NCBI GenBank assembly: GCA_022885665.1
Contig: JAGQDJ010000083.1
Span: forward strand, 64,373-128,372
Direction of reading: 5' to 3'
Origin: Triops longicaudatus
Taxonomy: Eukaryota; Arthropoda; Branchiopoda; Notostraca; Triopsidae
Length of the DNA stretch: 64,000 nucleotides
In this document: one piece after another, positions 24,882 to 38,100 of the stretch
How the letters are laid out: each line of letters begins with the position of its first letter
How positions within the stretch are numbered: the stretch's first letter is position 1
Notes under the pieces: generated by a model
Seen by the model: only the letters and a program-made list of their open reading frames with translations
Told to the model about the DNA's origin: nothing
The model's database searches: none
Translations under genes and position numbers: made by a program

Positions 24882-27800
24882 ATGGGGAAACGAAGAGATG
24901 CTTACACGAGAGGAGTATGTTTACTCCTGGGGCTAATGACGACGCAGCTTTGGTTAGCCCAAGCCCATCAATCCAACTATGGCGCCCGCGGTGTTGACGT
25001 CGAGTACCAAGGGACGGGTTTGCCTCAAGAAGCTACGTTAGATGGCAAAGTTACACTACTGGATACCATTTCTTCCGTCATTACCACGAACAGGTACTCC
25101 CTTCGCTCCCTTGTTCACTCCCTTCAGTTGACTTTTTTTAAGAACTTGTTCTGCCATGCAACTTTCCTTTAAAAAGTCAAAGCTTTAAGTGGGAGTGGTG
25201 ACGTTACGCCATACTTGCTGTCACTATAAGGAAGTTCAGAACCATGTTGGTCTTATAATGTAATACCAGCTTATGCAGTAAATTACTTCGTGCAAAAGCG
25301 TACCTTGCTCTGTAAGTTTATTTTTAAGCGTTGTATTAGAACGTGGGTACGTTAGAACGCATAAAGCGAATGTCGTATTTTTTAAAGCAAATTTATTTAT
25401 TGACGACCTTTCAACCCCCCCCCCCCCAAAAAAAAAAAAAAAACTGACACGTTTTCTCGTATCTTTACTGTTTGCAGAACGAAAGCGACATTAGGATGCG
25501 CTTCTCGTGCCATGGAAGTCGACTTGGAATTCGACGAACCTTTTTATGGGATCGTGTACGCTGATTTCAATCGCCAAAGCGCCTGTTCTTTTACCGGGAA
25601 AGGTCAAACCAAATACCATTATGAATTACCCTTATCAGGATGCGGAACTGTCCAAGATCCGTTACGCGTTTTTACCAACAATATTATCGTAAGATTTCAC
25701 CCTTGGTTGGAACTTGAAGGTGATGAAGTGAAAACTATCGTATGTCGCTATCCACCTCCGGTGGTCCCGCCCCCCGTTTTGCCTGTATTGTAAGTACTCG
25801 TCTTTTGTGTCCAAACTTGCGTTACAAAGGCTTGAGCCCTGTGAATGATTCCATTGTTATTCGAAACTCTTTCATACAGGCCGCCCAAAACGGAAACGCT
25901 ACCTGAAGCCTCTGCGAATCCAGTTCCTACCGACCAACTTCAACCCTTGTTAATATTCTGCGCGTTGCTCTTCTTGGCTTTGATGCTCCTTGGCGTCGCT
26001 TGCTCTTATGTCTGCGTCAAAAAGAGGAACATTAAGCTTATCCGCAGACGACGAGCTTTATCTTCCGGTCCTGGCTCCGAAATCACTAAACTGTCCGGCT
26101 CCACGTTTGGCCATCTAACAATGTTCGATGGCGTCAAGATTCCCCGCGCCCACGCCACCAGTTCCTCCGGCTCTGAAGCCGCGCTGGTCGGCGGCAGAAT
26201 CTCGAACGGCGAAGCTGCCGAGACAATCCCTAGCGATTACCCTTCCGAGTCCCGCAGTTCATCCGAAATGGAGGTCGGCGAACGGCAAATCCGCACGATG
26301 GCCAGCTCACCATTTGCCATCCGCGAAGCACCCTACACTTTCGAAAACCGTGCTTATGTCCACGCTGAGGACGACTTGGCTAGCGCATACTCGGACGCAC
26401 ACGCCCAATTAGATATCGATATGATTTCAGCACCTGTCATTCCCCGAGCCGAGCCTAAATTCGATGTCAACATTAAAGTCCACAAAAAACGCTCCCTTCC
26501 TCCACCGTCCATTGCGTCATCGTCGGATTCGGAGGCCGAGGCAAGATTGGACATGATGCGTGCCCAGGAACGCACTCTTACTACCATTTTAGAACGTGAA
26601 GAATGGCGAGCAACGGAACACGAGTCGAACGAACGTGCCCAATACTCGATTAATCCTGACTTGGAGGGACCTGCGCTAAGAATGGTGGGACCACCACCAA
26701 CCTACGCCAAGACCAAGAAGAAGCAACGCTCGCGCGAGCCTTCTTTAGCTCCTGCCCGCAGTGAAGCTTCCTTCGCTCTGTCGCAGCGCTCCATTCCCGA
26801 GAACGACACCTACAGCATTGGCGAGCACGTCGATGTGCCTGACGGTCGTCCTTACTTAAGTCGTCCCAAACCTCCTGGTTCCATCGCCTCTCTGAACACG
26901 GAAATGACAGACATGCACTCGGTCACTGAAACTATGGTAGACAACTCCCGTACCATGGAACGACCTCCATTGTTGAAGAGCGAAATCACCCCGAATCTTC
27001 GCAACGAAGTCCGATTACTCTTCCATCCCCCACCGCCGGCTTCTTCCGTAGCACCGTCGGAATACCTCAGCGAAGGACGATCGGTCTCGGAATTTCAGGA
27101 ACGCAACCGCACTCTGTCCATCAACGAGGAGCTGATTTTGCAGAATTCCACAGAAAAATTCGTTAAGGAGGAAGAAGAGGTCGAGACTTTGATTGTTCCT
27201 TCACCCGAACGCCGTATTCCCCCACCGAAGACAAATTCCGCAGTAACGAGCGAGTATCCACCCCAATCCCGAGAAGTTTCGGACACTTTTGTCGCTGAGC
27301 AACAGATCACTCCCCATAAACCTAACCTTACGACCCATGTTGTTGACGACGTGTTCCTGAGTACGATCAAAGAGACACGTACTCGTGAGGATGAAGAGCG
27401 CATCCGCCGAGAAATCATCGAGTACCACAAGCGCGCAAAGCCTGCACTACCACCACCCACATGGGACGTTACCATCCGCACATACCCTGACGAACATACC
27501 GAATACCGCAGCCCTGATTGGGATCAGTTGTCTGATACTACAGTTGCTTCGCGTAGATCGCGAGTAAGCTCGATCCCACCGCCTAAAGTCAATCCTCCAC
27601 CTAACTGGGATGTTCTGATTCGCGTGCTGGACCCGCCAGAAGAAACTCCCGTCGATGACGATACTATGTCAGTTCTCACGGTCGAAGATCGCGAAAAGTG
27701 GTACCAGATCATTACCACAGAAAATAATCTCCGGTCTTTGTTGACCGAGGCAGTTGTGCGTGAAGATTTCGAAAGAATCCGTCATGACCAACGTTACGAA

Positions 27801-28553
27801 AAGGTGTTCGAACCACCTAAATGGGACGTCATTATTAGAGTATTAGCTCCATCTAACCAACCTGACAATTTCAGCGACGTTTTATCCGAGACGACAACCA
27901 CGTACTCTGAGCCAGTAACTCGTCGGTACCGTAAGCGTACTGACGATGTGCCACGTCACCGTGGTCCTCATCTGTCCCCTTTACATGAAGTCGATACGTC
28001 TATGACTACTACCATGACGTCAGAGCAAGTTGAGTGGCAACAACGATTCCATCGTGGGACACCTAGCGTCATTTCGGGTAAAACTGGACCTACTTCGGAA
28101 TACGACTTACGGTCCATTACAGAGAGCGTAGTCAACTTTGCCAAACGGGAGCCCGACACGTGGAGCGAATCTAGCGGCTACACGCTGAGGTCCAGCAATT
28201 ACCCCCGTAGCATGGCCGACCGCTCCCATAGCGAGTTTGTCGAAATTGTACCTTACGAGCGAAGGGTGCTGTATGAAGATGACTCGGACGCAGAATCGGG
28301 TACCCGGTCAGTGGGTCGTTCGTTGGCTCGTAGTGCTTCGGAGTTTACGGAGCACTGGACCACGCAGCGAATTCCGTTCGATCGCATGTCCAGCACTAGT
28401 GGGTATTCGTACACTTCATCGAGGAGGCCGGACCTGGAGCGAGCTACAACCGAGATTGAAGAGGACGTTCCGCAGCGAAAGTCGTCTCGCAGCGAAGCGA
28501 TAACGTCTCCGGAGGCGTCACCCGAACAAACGCGCCGCATGGCGTCGCATTAG
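24882..28553 (+). CDS. ZP-N-like single-pass membrane protein with long cytoplasmic tail
   Basis: Three exons (24882-25093, 25478-25789, 25880-28553) give 1065 residues. The ATG lies directly after a 3' splice site, so an upstream non-coding exon is expected. Residues 1-28 look like a signal peptide ending AQA. Residues 50-165 resemble the N-terminal half of a zona pellucida domain: LGCASRAMEVDLEF, PFYGIVYADF, a later LPLSGCGT and the closing VCRYPPP, with four regularly spaced Cys. I see no ZP-C half. A Pro-rich linker leads to a membrane span at about 198-221 (LLIFCALLFLALMLLG), then a KKR/RRRR stop-transfer cluster. The remaining 840 residues are Ser/Arg/Glu-rich and probably disordered. 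They carry P-x-[WF]-D-V-x-I-[RK] four times (about residues 367, 701, 749 and 821). ZP proteins usually shape apical matrix and cuticle; here the long tail suggests cytoskeletal or signalling contacts. I cannot name the orthologue. Confidence 0.82.
25415..25443 (+). repeat. Poly(C)-poly(A) tract in intron
   Basis: About 13 C followed by about 16 A, in intron 1 of the ZP-N gene and 35 bp upstream of its acceptor. It is a simple-sequence tract, prone to length error and polymorphism. Confidence 0.9.
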
Positions 28554-31500
28554 GGAACTAGCGTTACCGTTCATTCCTTTGGAGTGACACTTGTTTAACC
28601 CGGTGCTGTTGTGTAAAAAATGGGAAGAAAAATAGCGCTAGCAAATACTTGGGAAGAAAACCAAGGGTCATGTGCCACAGACTGCAAATAATCGTTAACA
28701 ATGCTTTTGTGCAATGGGGTCAGATGATGAGTTGGCCAATCTGTTTTATATTGTTTGTACACAATTCGTTTTGTACTCCGGAACAAGCTTGACAGTAAAT
28801 TTTGGAGATTTTTTTAAGGAAAAGAAGAAATTCGTAGCGAAAGTGCGGTGAACTTTTGTTCTTCATTACGCACGTAGAACTATTCGTCCTGGTGATACCT
28901 TATGTTTCATTCCTTGCTTGGTGAAGAAATAACGAACTGCGCCGGTTTGCACTAGTTAAAGCTTACAAGGAACAGATTTTTTTTTTTTAAGAACACAGGC
29001 ATTCTAAGCAAGACTGAAACGTAAGGTTTTATAATTACTCTGAGCAGTTATTATATGACATGGGGCTTTGGGGGTTTATTATACCAAGATTTTGCATGTT
29101 ATATTATTTTGTTCATAACAAAGTTTTTTTGTATACTAAAAAAGTTTAACGCTATAAAAATACTTCCTAGGCAGTTGCTGCAAGAGGAAGTGTCTTTCTT
29201 GTACTTAATTCGCTAACCCGACAGGTACCTCGGATTGAGGCGCGAAAACGTGACACTCAACAAGCAATCGTCCTCAGTCTTCCACTTGTGAAAATCCTTG
29301 GTACCTGACTCCTTGCGTTCCCTGTGGATAAGAAAAGATAGTGCTAATACATGTTTAATGTTGCTTAACAAGAGCACGTTTTAATCACTTATTTTAAAAA
29401 TAAAAGCCTCCAAGAATAGCGAATTTGGGGAATCCAGGGTAAGCAAACTTCACAGGAAGAGTGAACTTAAGTGTTCGTACCTCCCACGGACCTAGTCACA
29501 CATCTGAAACAGCACGCCTCTTTACTGGTAATTATTTTTTAAAAGAATATAAAGGGCTTATACGCTTGAACGTAAAGATATATGTGTAGGCAACATGAAA
29601 TAAAAAGACATAAAATTTCAAAATCTCGTGATGATACTGAATAATGAGCATTAGACTACCCTTATCGTTACAATTTAAACATTTAGTTTCAGAAACTGAA
29701 TTTTCATAATTTGCTTCACTAAGCTTTCACGCGTTCATTTTTCTTGATTGCTCGCTTTAAAACAAGTTGTGAAGAAAATGCCTAGGGGTTGGAAGTCACA
29801 AAACCGGCTTGTAGTAAATCTGTTCAACGTAACCTGGCACCATCCAACTACCGAAAGAGATGAGTTTTCCTCGCAATTCAGCGCATATGATCTAATCGTG
29901 AAGTGAATCCTTTATCGGCAGGAATCCACAAAATTTTGCTAGTGAATACACCGTACCGTGGGGATTCGTATCGTGTAGCTGTTCCATGGAAGGGTTCTGA
30001 ATGTCACAAATCAAGTAAATGGTTTTAAGCAATAGTGGTTTGCAAATCTAGTTGAACTCGAAACAAGAATCCCCGCTGGTAAGGAAGTCGGACTTTTCCA
30101 TGACAGTCGCAAATTGATAAATTGCGAAACGGTTGACTGAAAAGGACGCTTAATTGCAATACATTCATAACAATCCCGATTTCACTTCTCGATGTCCGAT
30201 TCTGGTTCCAAGAAACGCTTCATGAGTACAAACCGATTAATCACTTTCGCCTTGCACCAATATTTTGTCATTGTCCGTTTTCCATCCAAACTGGCAAAGC
30301 TTTAAACAACAGATTCCTTATTGTATAAATTATTCTGAGTACTTTTCACCTGGATAAGTGTTACGATTATATTTCATATTGCAGTAGATTCCCTTTCAGT
30401 AATCTTATTGATAATTGATATTAAGTCGGAAAATCCTTAAGAAAAGCATACTGTAAAATATCAATATATCGTAGCATATATTACAATATTAATAATTATG
30501 AATTATTAATTTAGTACAGGCAGTAATAGTAACAGAACGTGCATTTGCCATTGGAAATCATGGAAAAAATGCGTTGCTGTAATTACTGCACTATTTTCCT
30601 TGATAAAACAAAAGAGAAAGTATTAGCGGCAAAAATTCCTGAAAAAAATTTGAGCACTTAAGCTAGACCGGACAAGAGGATTTCTTTAATGCTCTAATAA
30701 AGAAATTGGCTTGGTCGTGACTCTAAAGTTCCCACTAAAACTCAATTTTTTTTTAACTTCACACAAAGCGAAGAATTTAAGTTTACATTTTTATTTAAAG
30801 GCGACTTAACTTCTCGGTATCCTAGAATCTTCACATAATTATCCCAATTTCATTTTAGTTAGCTGGTTTTTACCTTATTTTACCCCTGTTAATCAACCGT
30901 TGCACTCTTAAGTATTTCTACTGCTGAATTTTCTGCGCATTTTCTTTATTAGCCTCAGGGCGAATACGCCCTTTCGCTGAAATATTCCGCTGAGCCTGAT
31001 CTTTTGGTTTACGACGCCACCGTAGTCCTACATAAAGCCAATGAGGGATCAAGCTGATGACGTAGCCAAAGGATGGCTCCTGCTTCGCTACCCTATAACG
31101 CGGAAGCATTTGACCGCAAGGGTGCTACAACTCTGACCTTCAAAAAGTGTGTTTCTCCAACGTGTGTTTGTTGTGAAGCGTCTGCAGCTTTGTTAGCTTT
31201 AGAAACATACAAGTGCTCCCATTCCTGTGTACTAAGCTTTCTATACGGAAAAAGGTAGGGTTTTTATCCAATATCAAGCGTATCTCACACTTTTCCCTGT
31301 TGTAAAACCTGAAACTTTTAAAATCTGAGCACGTTTACTTCGTGCGTTACTGCGTCGTGTGGGTACAAAACAATGGTTTTTCGCATTTCGTGACTTTCTG
31401 CGCCTTTAACAGCTTTCTGTCATTTTTCCTCTTTTAGCTAGGTATCCTTCTTCACCCGTGCGTCACAGGGAAACTATATTTCGTTCACGATATTAAAAGC

Positions 31501-34256
31501 TATTAAAAAATGTCTCCGCTACAGTAATGCTAGCTCGAAACGCCCTAACGGAAATAAATTTCCGAGAGGGAGTTTTTCACAGACTTTCAGATGCATAATA
31601 CCTTGAGATTTTCACTCTGCACAGTAGTCCTTAAGTAAAAGGCAGAAAGTTATCAGGTTTTAGAGTGTAAATTAGTCTTAGTTGGTTCTAATGTGCGAGT
31701 GCGTAAAAGCTGTCTAATGTAAAAATCCAGAAAGAAATTCGCATTGAAAAGTTAATGAAGTGTGAAACCCGCTCCAGATTCCAAAATAAAAAAGGGTATT
31801 ACATTGGAAGATAACCAAGTGAGAATGAGCATATACCCTAGGCTAACGGATTTGTTTAAATTTTGCCCGAAGTGAAGCCTATTTTAAACTCTCTTAAAAG
31901 CCAGGTGAGGGTCAGCAACCGAGCAAACCCTTTCCTGCTTTTCTTTGACTGTGTTTACTTTTTCTCACCTGCTATCGTATTATAAAGATGACTTGAAGCA
32001 AAACGCCGGGGTTTCATTACAAAATCTCCCTGGAGCTGATAAAAAAGTAAAAGAGCAATGCTTGGTATTACGCGGCAGATGTTCGTTAGAAGTGCTGGGT
32101 AAACCGGATTGGGAATCTGGTTATCTTAGAATTCCGTTAAACAACTCTTCAGTGCTCTGGCACCACACTCTTTCGAACGTAGTCTCATAGCTTCTTTCGA
32201 ACTTCATTGTCTTGTGAAAGGACACTCTATAATAATGCCATATACCGAACCCCGCAACGAATGAGTTGAAAAGGTGAACACGTTTTTCAAATAAATGTAA
32301 TAAGTAGCTATTTGTGACGTGAATTAGTGGCAGACGTGTCTCCAAAGAAGATAAGCCTTTGATGGTGTGAGACTCAAGACAGAAACATGCGAAGGTGTGT
32401 TTTGAAGATTATGGCAACAAAAAGTAAATGACACAAGCGAAGGTCAACTAAGTTAAAGTTTAATTTTTGACTGAAATTGAATTCAAGTAAAGGTATATTT
32501 GTTGTAGCTTACTCTTGTTGTGACACAAGCTGTAGCGTTTATTTTACGGTAATGTAACATTCATTTATGTTTCAAAATCTGCAATTCTTAATCCAGGATC
32601 GATGTGTCATCCGGTTGCGGGAGCAAAAATGAAGAGTAAACGCCCGTTTCCTTACTCGTTCCAAGACCAATTAAGAAGTTTGACTTAGACAGACCCGTAG
32701 AAAACATGCGGTACCACATACTATTCATATTTCTAAGCAGCTTGTGAATTTGCTCATTTTTCTTTTGTTTTCTTTTTTTTATACTGTAGTTTAGGATTTA
32801 GTAGTCAACAAGCATTAGTCCGTTTTAATCAAGAGTTTTTGACTTTGAACTTAAGTGTATTGCTGTTTTAGCCACTAAATGTATACGTTGTACTTCAAAT
32901 GTTTTGAAGCAAGTTAAGCAAAACAGTTATATGTAAGATACGCGATGGTAATAGATTGGTGAAAACTAACGTAACATTTGCGTAAAATGGATACTTAAAA
33001 GTTGAAGTTTTTGTTTTTGAACGTTGTTTTCAATCGTGTAGGTTCCTGTTGCATTTTATTATGGCTTCTTCTAACATTGATATTTCTTTCATTTATAATT
33101 AGAGTTATTTTTACTTTGTACTCATATTTCCTGCGCTTGAGGAAGGAACGAGAGTTTTCAATACAGTTATAGTCTAAAGCTGTTGACATTTTTAACGTAC
33201 CACTCGGTTTAAAATCTGTAAATGTGACAGCCATCTGGGAAAGCTCAGCTAATGGGTACCGTTAGAAAAACACGTGTACTCTAGTGATAATGTTGATGTT
33301 ACACTTCTTCAAATACACTGAACACTTGTGTTTCTCTAAAGAATCCACTACTGCTTTACGTCACAAATAAAAGCTCACTTTGCCCATGGCACCAAACAAA
33401 CTGTAATGAGCGTGAGTTGAATAGGTTTGTTCGAAACTACTTGAAAACTCAGCGTGATTGTAACCGCAGTTTCGTTTCACTTTTTCCAACACACTGGACC
33501 GCGAAAATTGACTTACGGTAAATTAGACGTACAGTACGATCCACTTTCGTGCGAAAATTAGGGTTTAACTTACGACGGAGCACCTCGACTTACGATAGAC
33601 TTTTCAAGAAACAGATTTCACTCTGGTTACAGACAAATTGGAGTATAGTACTCATTATTTCCTCTGTTGTTGTTCGCTGAATTGATGACTTTACGCCAGT
33701 GAGCTGAGAACCTGTTCTACTTTTATTCGTGATTTTGTTCTTAAAGTCTAGTAAACTGACAGTCAAATACCCTGAGGAACATTGCGGTCTATGTACTGAA
33801 AACAAGAACACGGGACAATCGAATCACGAATTACTACGACCGTAATCTCCTCATTTTACAAGATTTAAAAATTCGTGACAAAGTTTGTTATTTGAGGTAT
33901 GTTATTTCGAGGTAGTCATTCGAGCAAAGCTTTAAGTAAAATTCGAAAAATAAATAAGCTCTTTATCATTTGAGGGTACAAATTTCTGTTAAAGTCCCCC
34001 ACAACGCATTTCGAAAGCGCTTTGAGGGGTACAAAGTGCGGTAAACTTGTTAATAAACCAAACTCAACTAAAATTTGCATAACTAATCCAGTTTTTCCAG
34101 TAGCTTTCCGGTAATTCGTATGCTGCACTAAAGTGCACTAAAATAAGTTAAATTAGCTTAGTTTTGGTTAGGCTAGATTGAAAAGTTGTGTTCTGAGAGG
34201 TGGGGTTACAAAATTTACAGGAAAGTTTCCAGATATTTACAGGTAAAAATTTAAAA

Positions 34257-34311
<55 letters not shown>

Positions 34312-35021
34312 GTTGTTGTTGTTGTTATTATAAAATTATTTCAGTTACATGTATAACAGAAAGGTATCCTTGTCAAACCTAAAAGAGCAGAACGGCACAG
34401 TTTTAATTGTAACCCTAAACGCCTCCTTTAAGTAACCAGGTTACTTTTCATTAATTGATTATTGTTTAATTTTTTTATTAAATTATTTTGATTAGTTGTT
34501 AACATGTTATTATTAGCATTATTTAATTCTATTTTGTATAAATCCTAATTACCATCTTTTGTCGTATCACGTCGGTACTTGTCAACGAAGTCTACTCAAA
34601 CGAGTGGTCATACCCGAAACGGACAACAGTGAAAAATTTACATAACGAGACTGCGAAAATTCAGTATTGTAACAATGAATTTTCCCGTTCTCGAAGTGGT
34701 TTCTCCGATACTGTTCAAACTACTCATGCGAGATCTCATTAGGACGCTTAAGCTCGCGCAAGTTCTGTGTATCTAACATTTGACTTTAGTTTAATTCTGT
34801 AATTAATTTACCGGTATCGAAGTCAGTTCCAATTATTTACGATTATCAGTTCTTTGGACGAGTCCTGTCCAGTGTCTGTGTGTTATCAAGCGTTGGTTTC
34901 TCAAACAAATCCGTATCCACACTACGTTAGTACATTTTTATTGTTTTTTTTTTCTTTTCTTGATTTCAACCGTGACCGAACCCAGTGAACCTCATCTTCT
35001 GTTGTTATTTTCTTTTTCTAG
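28554..35021. other. Intergenic region; no gene seen, decayed repeats and a microsatellite
   Basis: The first part should be the 3' UTR of the ZP-N gene; an AATAAA occurs at 29399-29404. The rest is AT-rich with only short, featureless ORFs. Around 33500-33600 are several ACTTACG-type segments that look like an old transposon relic, and an ATT microsatellite lies at 34259. The promoter and first non-coding exon of the next gene should be near 34.8-35.0 kb, since an acceptor (TTCTTTTTCTAG) ends at 35021. Confidence 0.45.
34259..34326 (+). repeat. Compound ATT/GTT microsatellite
   Basis: About seventeen ATT units run into five GTT units. This is a simple repeat with no sign of coding use; the Tyr/Cys-run ORF over it is an artefact. 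Confidence 0.95.
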
Positions 35022-35173
35022 CCAACTTGACATAGTGAAGCGGCCGGGTTGTGAAGCAGGACGAAGACGCAGGAGTGCGAAGGAAGAATGTTAGCCGGCC
35101 TTTTAACAAACCTGCCCATTTCCGTTCCAACCCATCACTAGCCACCATCAGGGCAGGTGAGAAGCCCTGAGCC
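35022..35173 (+). other. 5' UTR segment of the 2288-residue gene
   Basis: The segment begins after a pyrimidine-rich acceptor (TTTTCTTTTTCTAG) and runs to the ATG at 35174. That ATG has a near-ideal context (GAGCCATGG). An additional upstream non-coding exon is implied but not located. Confidence 0.5.
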
Positions 35174-38100
35174 ATGGGCGCCTCCCCACCACAGCGCGGC
35201 GGAAGAACAATGGCCAACCGGTTCCTAGCGAACGTCTTGCACCTTGAACAGTGCTTGCCGACCGAGCAGCAGACAGTCGAGTCAGAGCTGGACGTGGAGA
35301 CGCGCACTGTGCTATACTACGTGCTCTTGCCTGTGTTTGTTTATTTGGTTTATTTCATTCGTCGCAGCAGATGCCGAGAGAGTTTCACGTTGCAACGAGG
35401 GCGTCACCTCCGAAGTGGTAGTCGCCGTGCTTGGAAGCTGAATTCGGCCAAAATGGAAGCCGAAGGTGACGGGACAGATGGTTACGAACCGAAGGGTGAA
35501 CAGCGCTGTGGAACACCGCGTTTAGTGGCTGAAGAAGGTGACAGTTGTGGTGCGGCCAGTGAGACGTGGGATTTTGGCGGCGCTGCGTGGGTTCGAAGTC
35601 CATGTGTCGTGAGCCACTGTGAAGGAGGGGGCGAAACAAAGGACCCTCTACGGGAGCCAGTGACAATTGTTTGTAAAGCAGATGCGCAGCGTCAACAACC
35701 GACCAAAAACAGGCACATTTATGAAGTAGCAGACTCTAGTGTCGATATGGAAGCGCACGAACACTGGGCGAGTGTGCTAGACGCCCAAGTGAAGGAGCAA
35801 ATGCTGGAAGAAGTCAACGAACGGTATCCTTTCTCCTTGGATGACGACGACGATGATTTCATGCTGCGCCAAATGCAGACACTGAATCAAACCGCGGCGC
35901 AATCTTACTTGGATTGGCAAAACAGCACGTCCCAATATGGACAGGATTCATGGATTAACTACGAAGACGATACCGAAGAAGCTGACAAAGTTGGTGGTCC
36001 GAAAATGGCCAATCTGCTTTTGCAAAATGGTGGAATAGACCCTTTCAACCCCGAATTCTTTTCCTCTCAAATGTACCAAAGAAACTGGGGTAAGTGGAAT
36101 GTGTCAGGGTCATGTTGATAGGTGTAACCACAAACACACGTAACATGTCAGGTATTGACAAGTGGGTTGTAGCGTGTAATCACGAGGAACCACCAATTAA
36201 TGATTTTAAACCCGATGAATCAAAGATCAAGCTTTGCTGACCTTTTGAAATATTAAGTATAGAGGAGTACTTTCTTTCTATTCACGATGGAAAAAAGTAA
36301 AGTAAAAAATAGAAGGTTAAATTTCAGTTTGCATATTTAGAGTTCTCAAAATTGGGTGTTGAAATTTGTTACCGTAAAGCTGTGAAGTCCTAGAACTAAT
36401 GAATTAGCCTCTGAAAGCTTGAAAACGTGTCCTTGTCGTGACAATGTAAAGGTCACGCCGTCATTAAAAAGTAGTTTAAGGAGGAGAGAGTTTATATTTC
36501 GATTATCAATTATTTGAATATTTGTATGTTTAAAGTAGAACAAGCTCACTATAGTTGGTCTTTTGGAAAAGTTTGCTTTTAAAAAGTTTTGTTATTTGAG
36601 TAAAACTAAAGTGTGAACTTCGAAGAAAGCAAGCTTTTTTTTTACTTTTTCACTCAAACGAAACTGACCTCACCTTTTATTATTTTAAACTCATGAAAGC
36701 TTGAAGTGTAAGACGTAAATTAGTCTATTTCTTCCGACTGACTTAGAATAATGACTGATAACGTATTTTTATCCAGGGTTTGAGTAAAAATCAGCATCTT
36801 GAGTACGAAAAATCAGGGTTTTTATGCTTAAACGAGGCGGAAAAGGGCTTTCTGAAGGTTCCATTACGGAAAAGCTTGCACACTTGTATGAAACCGTTAA
36901 TGTCGACGTGTCTTGTAAGTAAAATGCCCCAAACGATTCTAAACACTTGAGTCTTGAGGACCCCAAAAGTTCTGAGCTTGAGAAGTTTTCATGACTGTTT
37001 GGAACGCCAACCATCCTCAACACAATTTCCCAGTTACGTAAAACGTCTCTTCTATTTCAGAAAGAAAAATGGCCGATTTCGCGCTTGGATTACTTACATA
37101 GAAACACAAGCCTTAATGTTCGGTTACTTTACCCAGTGAAACGTAAATTGTAGTCTTTCTTCTCATACATATTTAGCGTTATTCCAACTTCCTGGAGCCA
37201 TTCCATGCCATCCCAAAACTTCCTTTCAGAACCTGAAGCCAAAGAACAATGTCTTCTAAGTTTTTCCTTTTCTTTTTGTGGCTTTAATATTTATATCAGT
37301 ACAATAACAATCGGAGTCAGTGTTCAGAATGTGTACTTTCACAGTAGAAATAACAATAAATTTGAATTTTTAAATTAAATTAAGTTTTCCGTAAAACCAG
37401 TTATATAGTTTCTTACAATTAAGTTTTCTTTGATTTTTATTATTTTTTTTCCCAATCAACACGAGTTTTCTACAAGATTAAGCTATTCTCAGAATTTCCC
37501 CCTTCTTTTTGTGAATATTTAATTAAGTAAAATCCAGCGTTTAGTTTAAGTAGAAGTTTTCGACAAAATTTAGATTTTTAATAGAAATTGACCTTCTGGA
37601 CTGGTCGGTGAGTCGTTACGAGACTTTAGACAGGTAATGTCTAGAAAATTCGCAAGTGTGCGAAAGCCAGTCATAAAAGTGAAGTGTTGCCATCGCTTCC
37701 GATAGCCAAGGCGTTTGTAGCTTCGGCAACCATTGATGAGGTGCGGCCAAGGAATGGTCGTGTTGGAAAGGCAGTAGGTTAAAGTCTCGAGGGGGGATTT
37801 TTCTACTGGGTCAGGGGCTTTGTGGACGCTGCTGGACAAACCACCGTTATTCTGTCTTCCCAAGGGGGTTGATCTCTTTAACCGTCGTTTTACCAGTATC
37901 CCAACATACCTCGTCACCTGTTATTTTAGGCCTCACGATTTGTCCCCTATTCCTAGCTGTCGGGACTATATACTTGTCATTGTTCAACCAGGGCTTGCGG
38001 CGTTGCTATTGCTACCATTTGTTATTGACGTCTATCAAACGATTGCGAGCATTGCGTACCACACCCTGGAGCTTTTTCCCAAACCAGACAACGTTCCTTT

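Noticed and set aside
26354..28159. Several minus-strand ORFs over the ZP-N tail exon
   Set aside because: They are antisense shadows of a long coding exon with biased codon use, with no splice or protein support of their own.
30918..31109. 63-codon minus-strand ORF with a hydrophobic stretch and a basic tail
   Set aside because: It superficially resembles a small membrane protein (FGYVISLIPHWLYVG then basic residues), but the window has dozens of ORFs of this length and I could not match it to a family.
34200..34382. ORF with long Tyr and Cys runs
   Set aside because: It is translation of the ATT/GTT microsatellite, not a gene.
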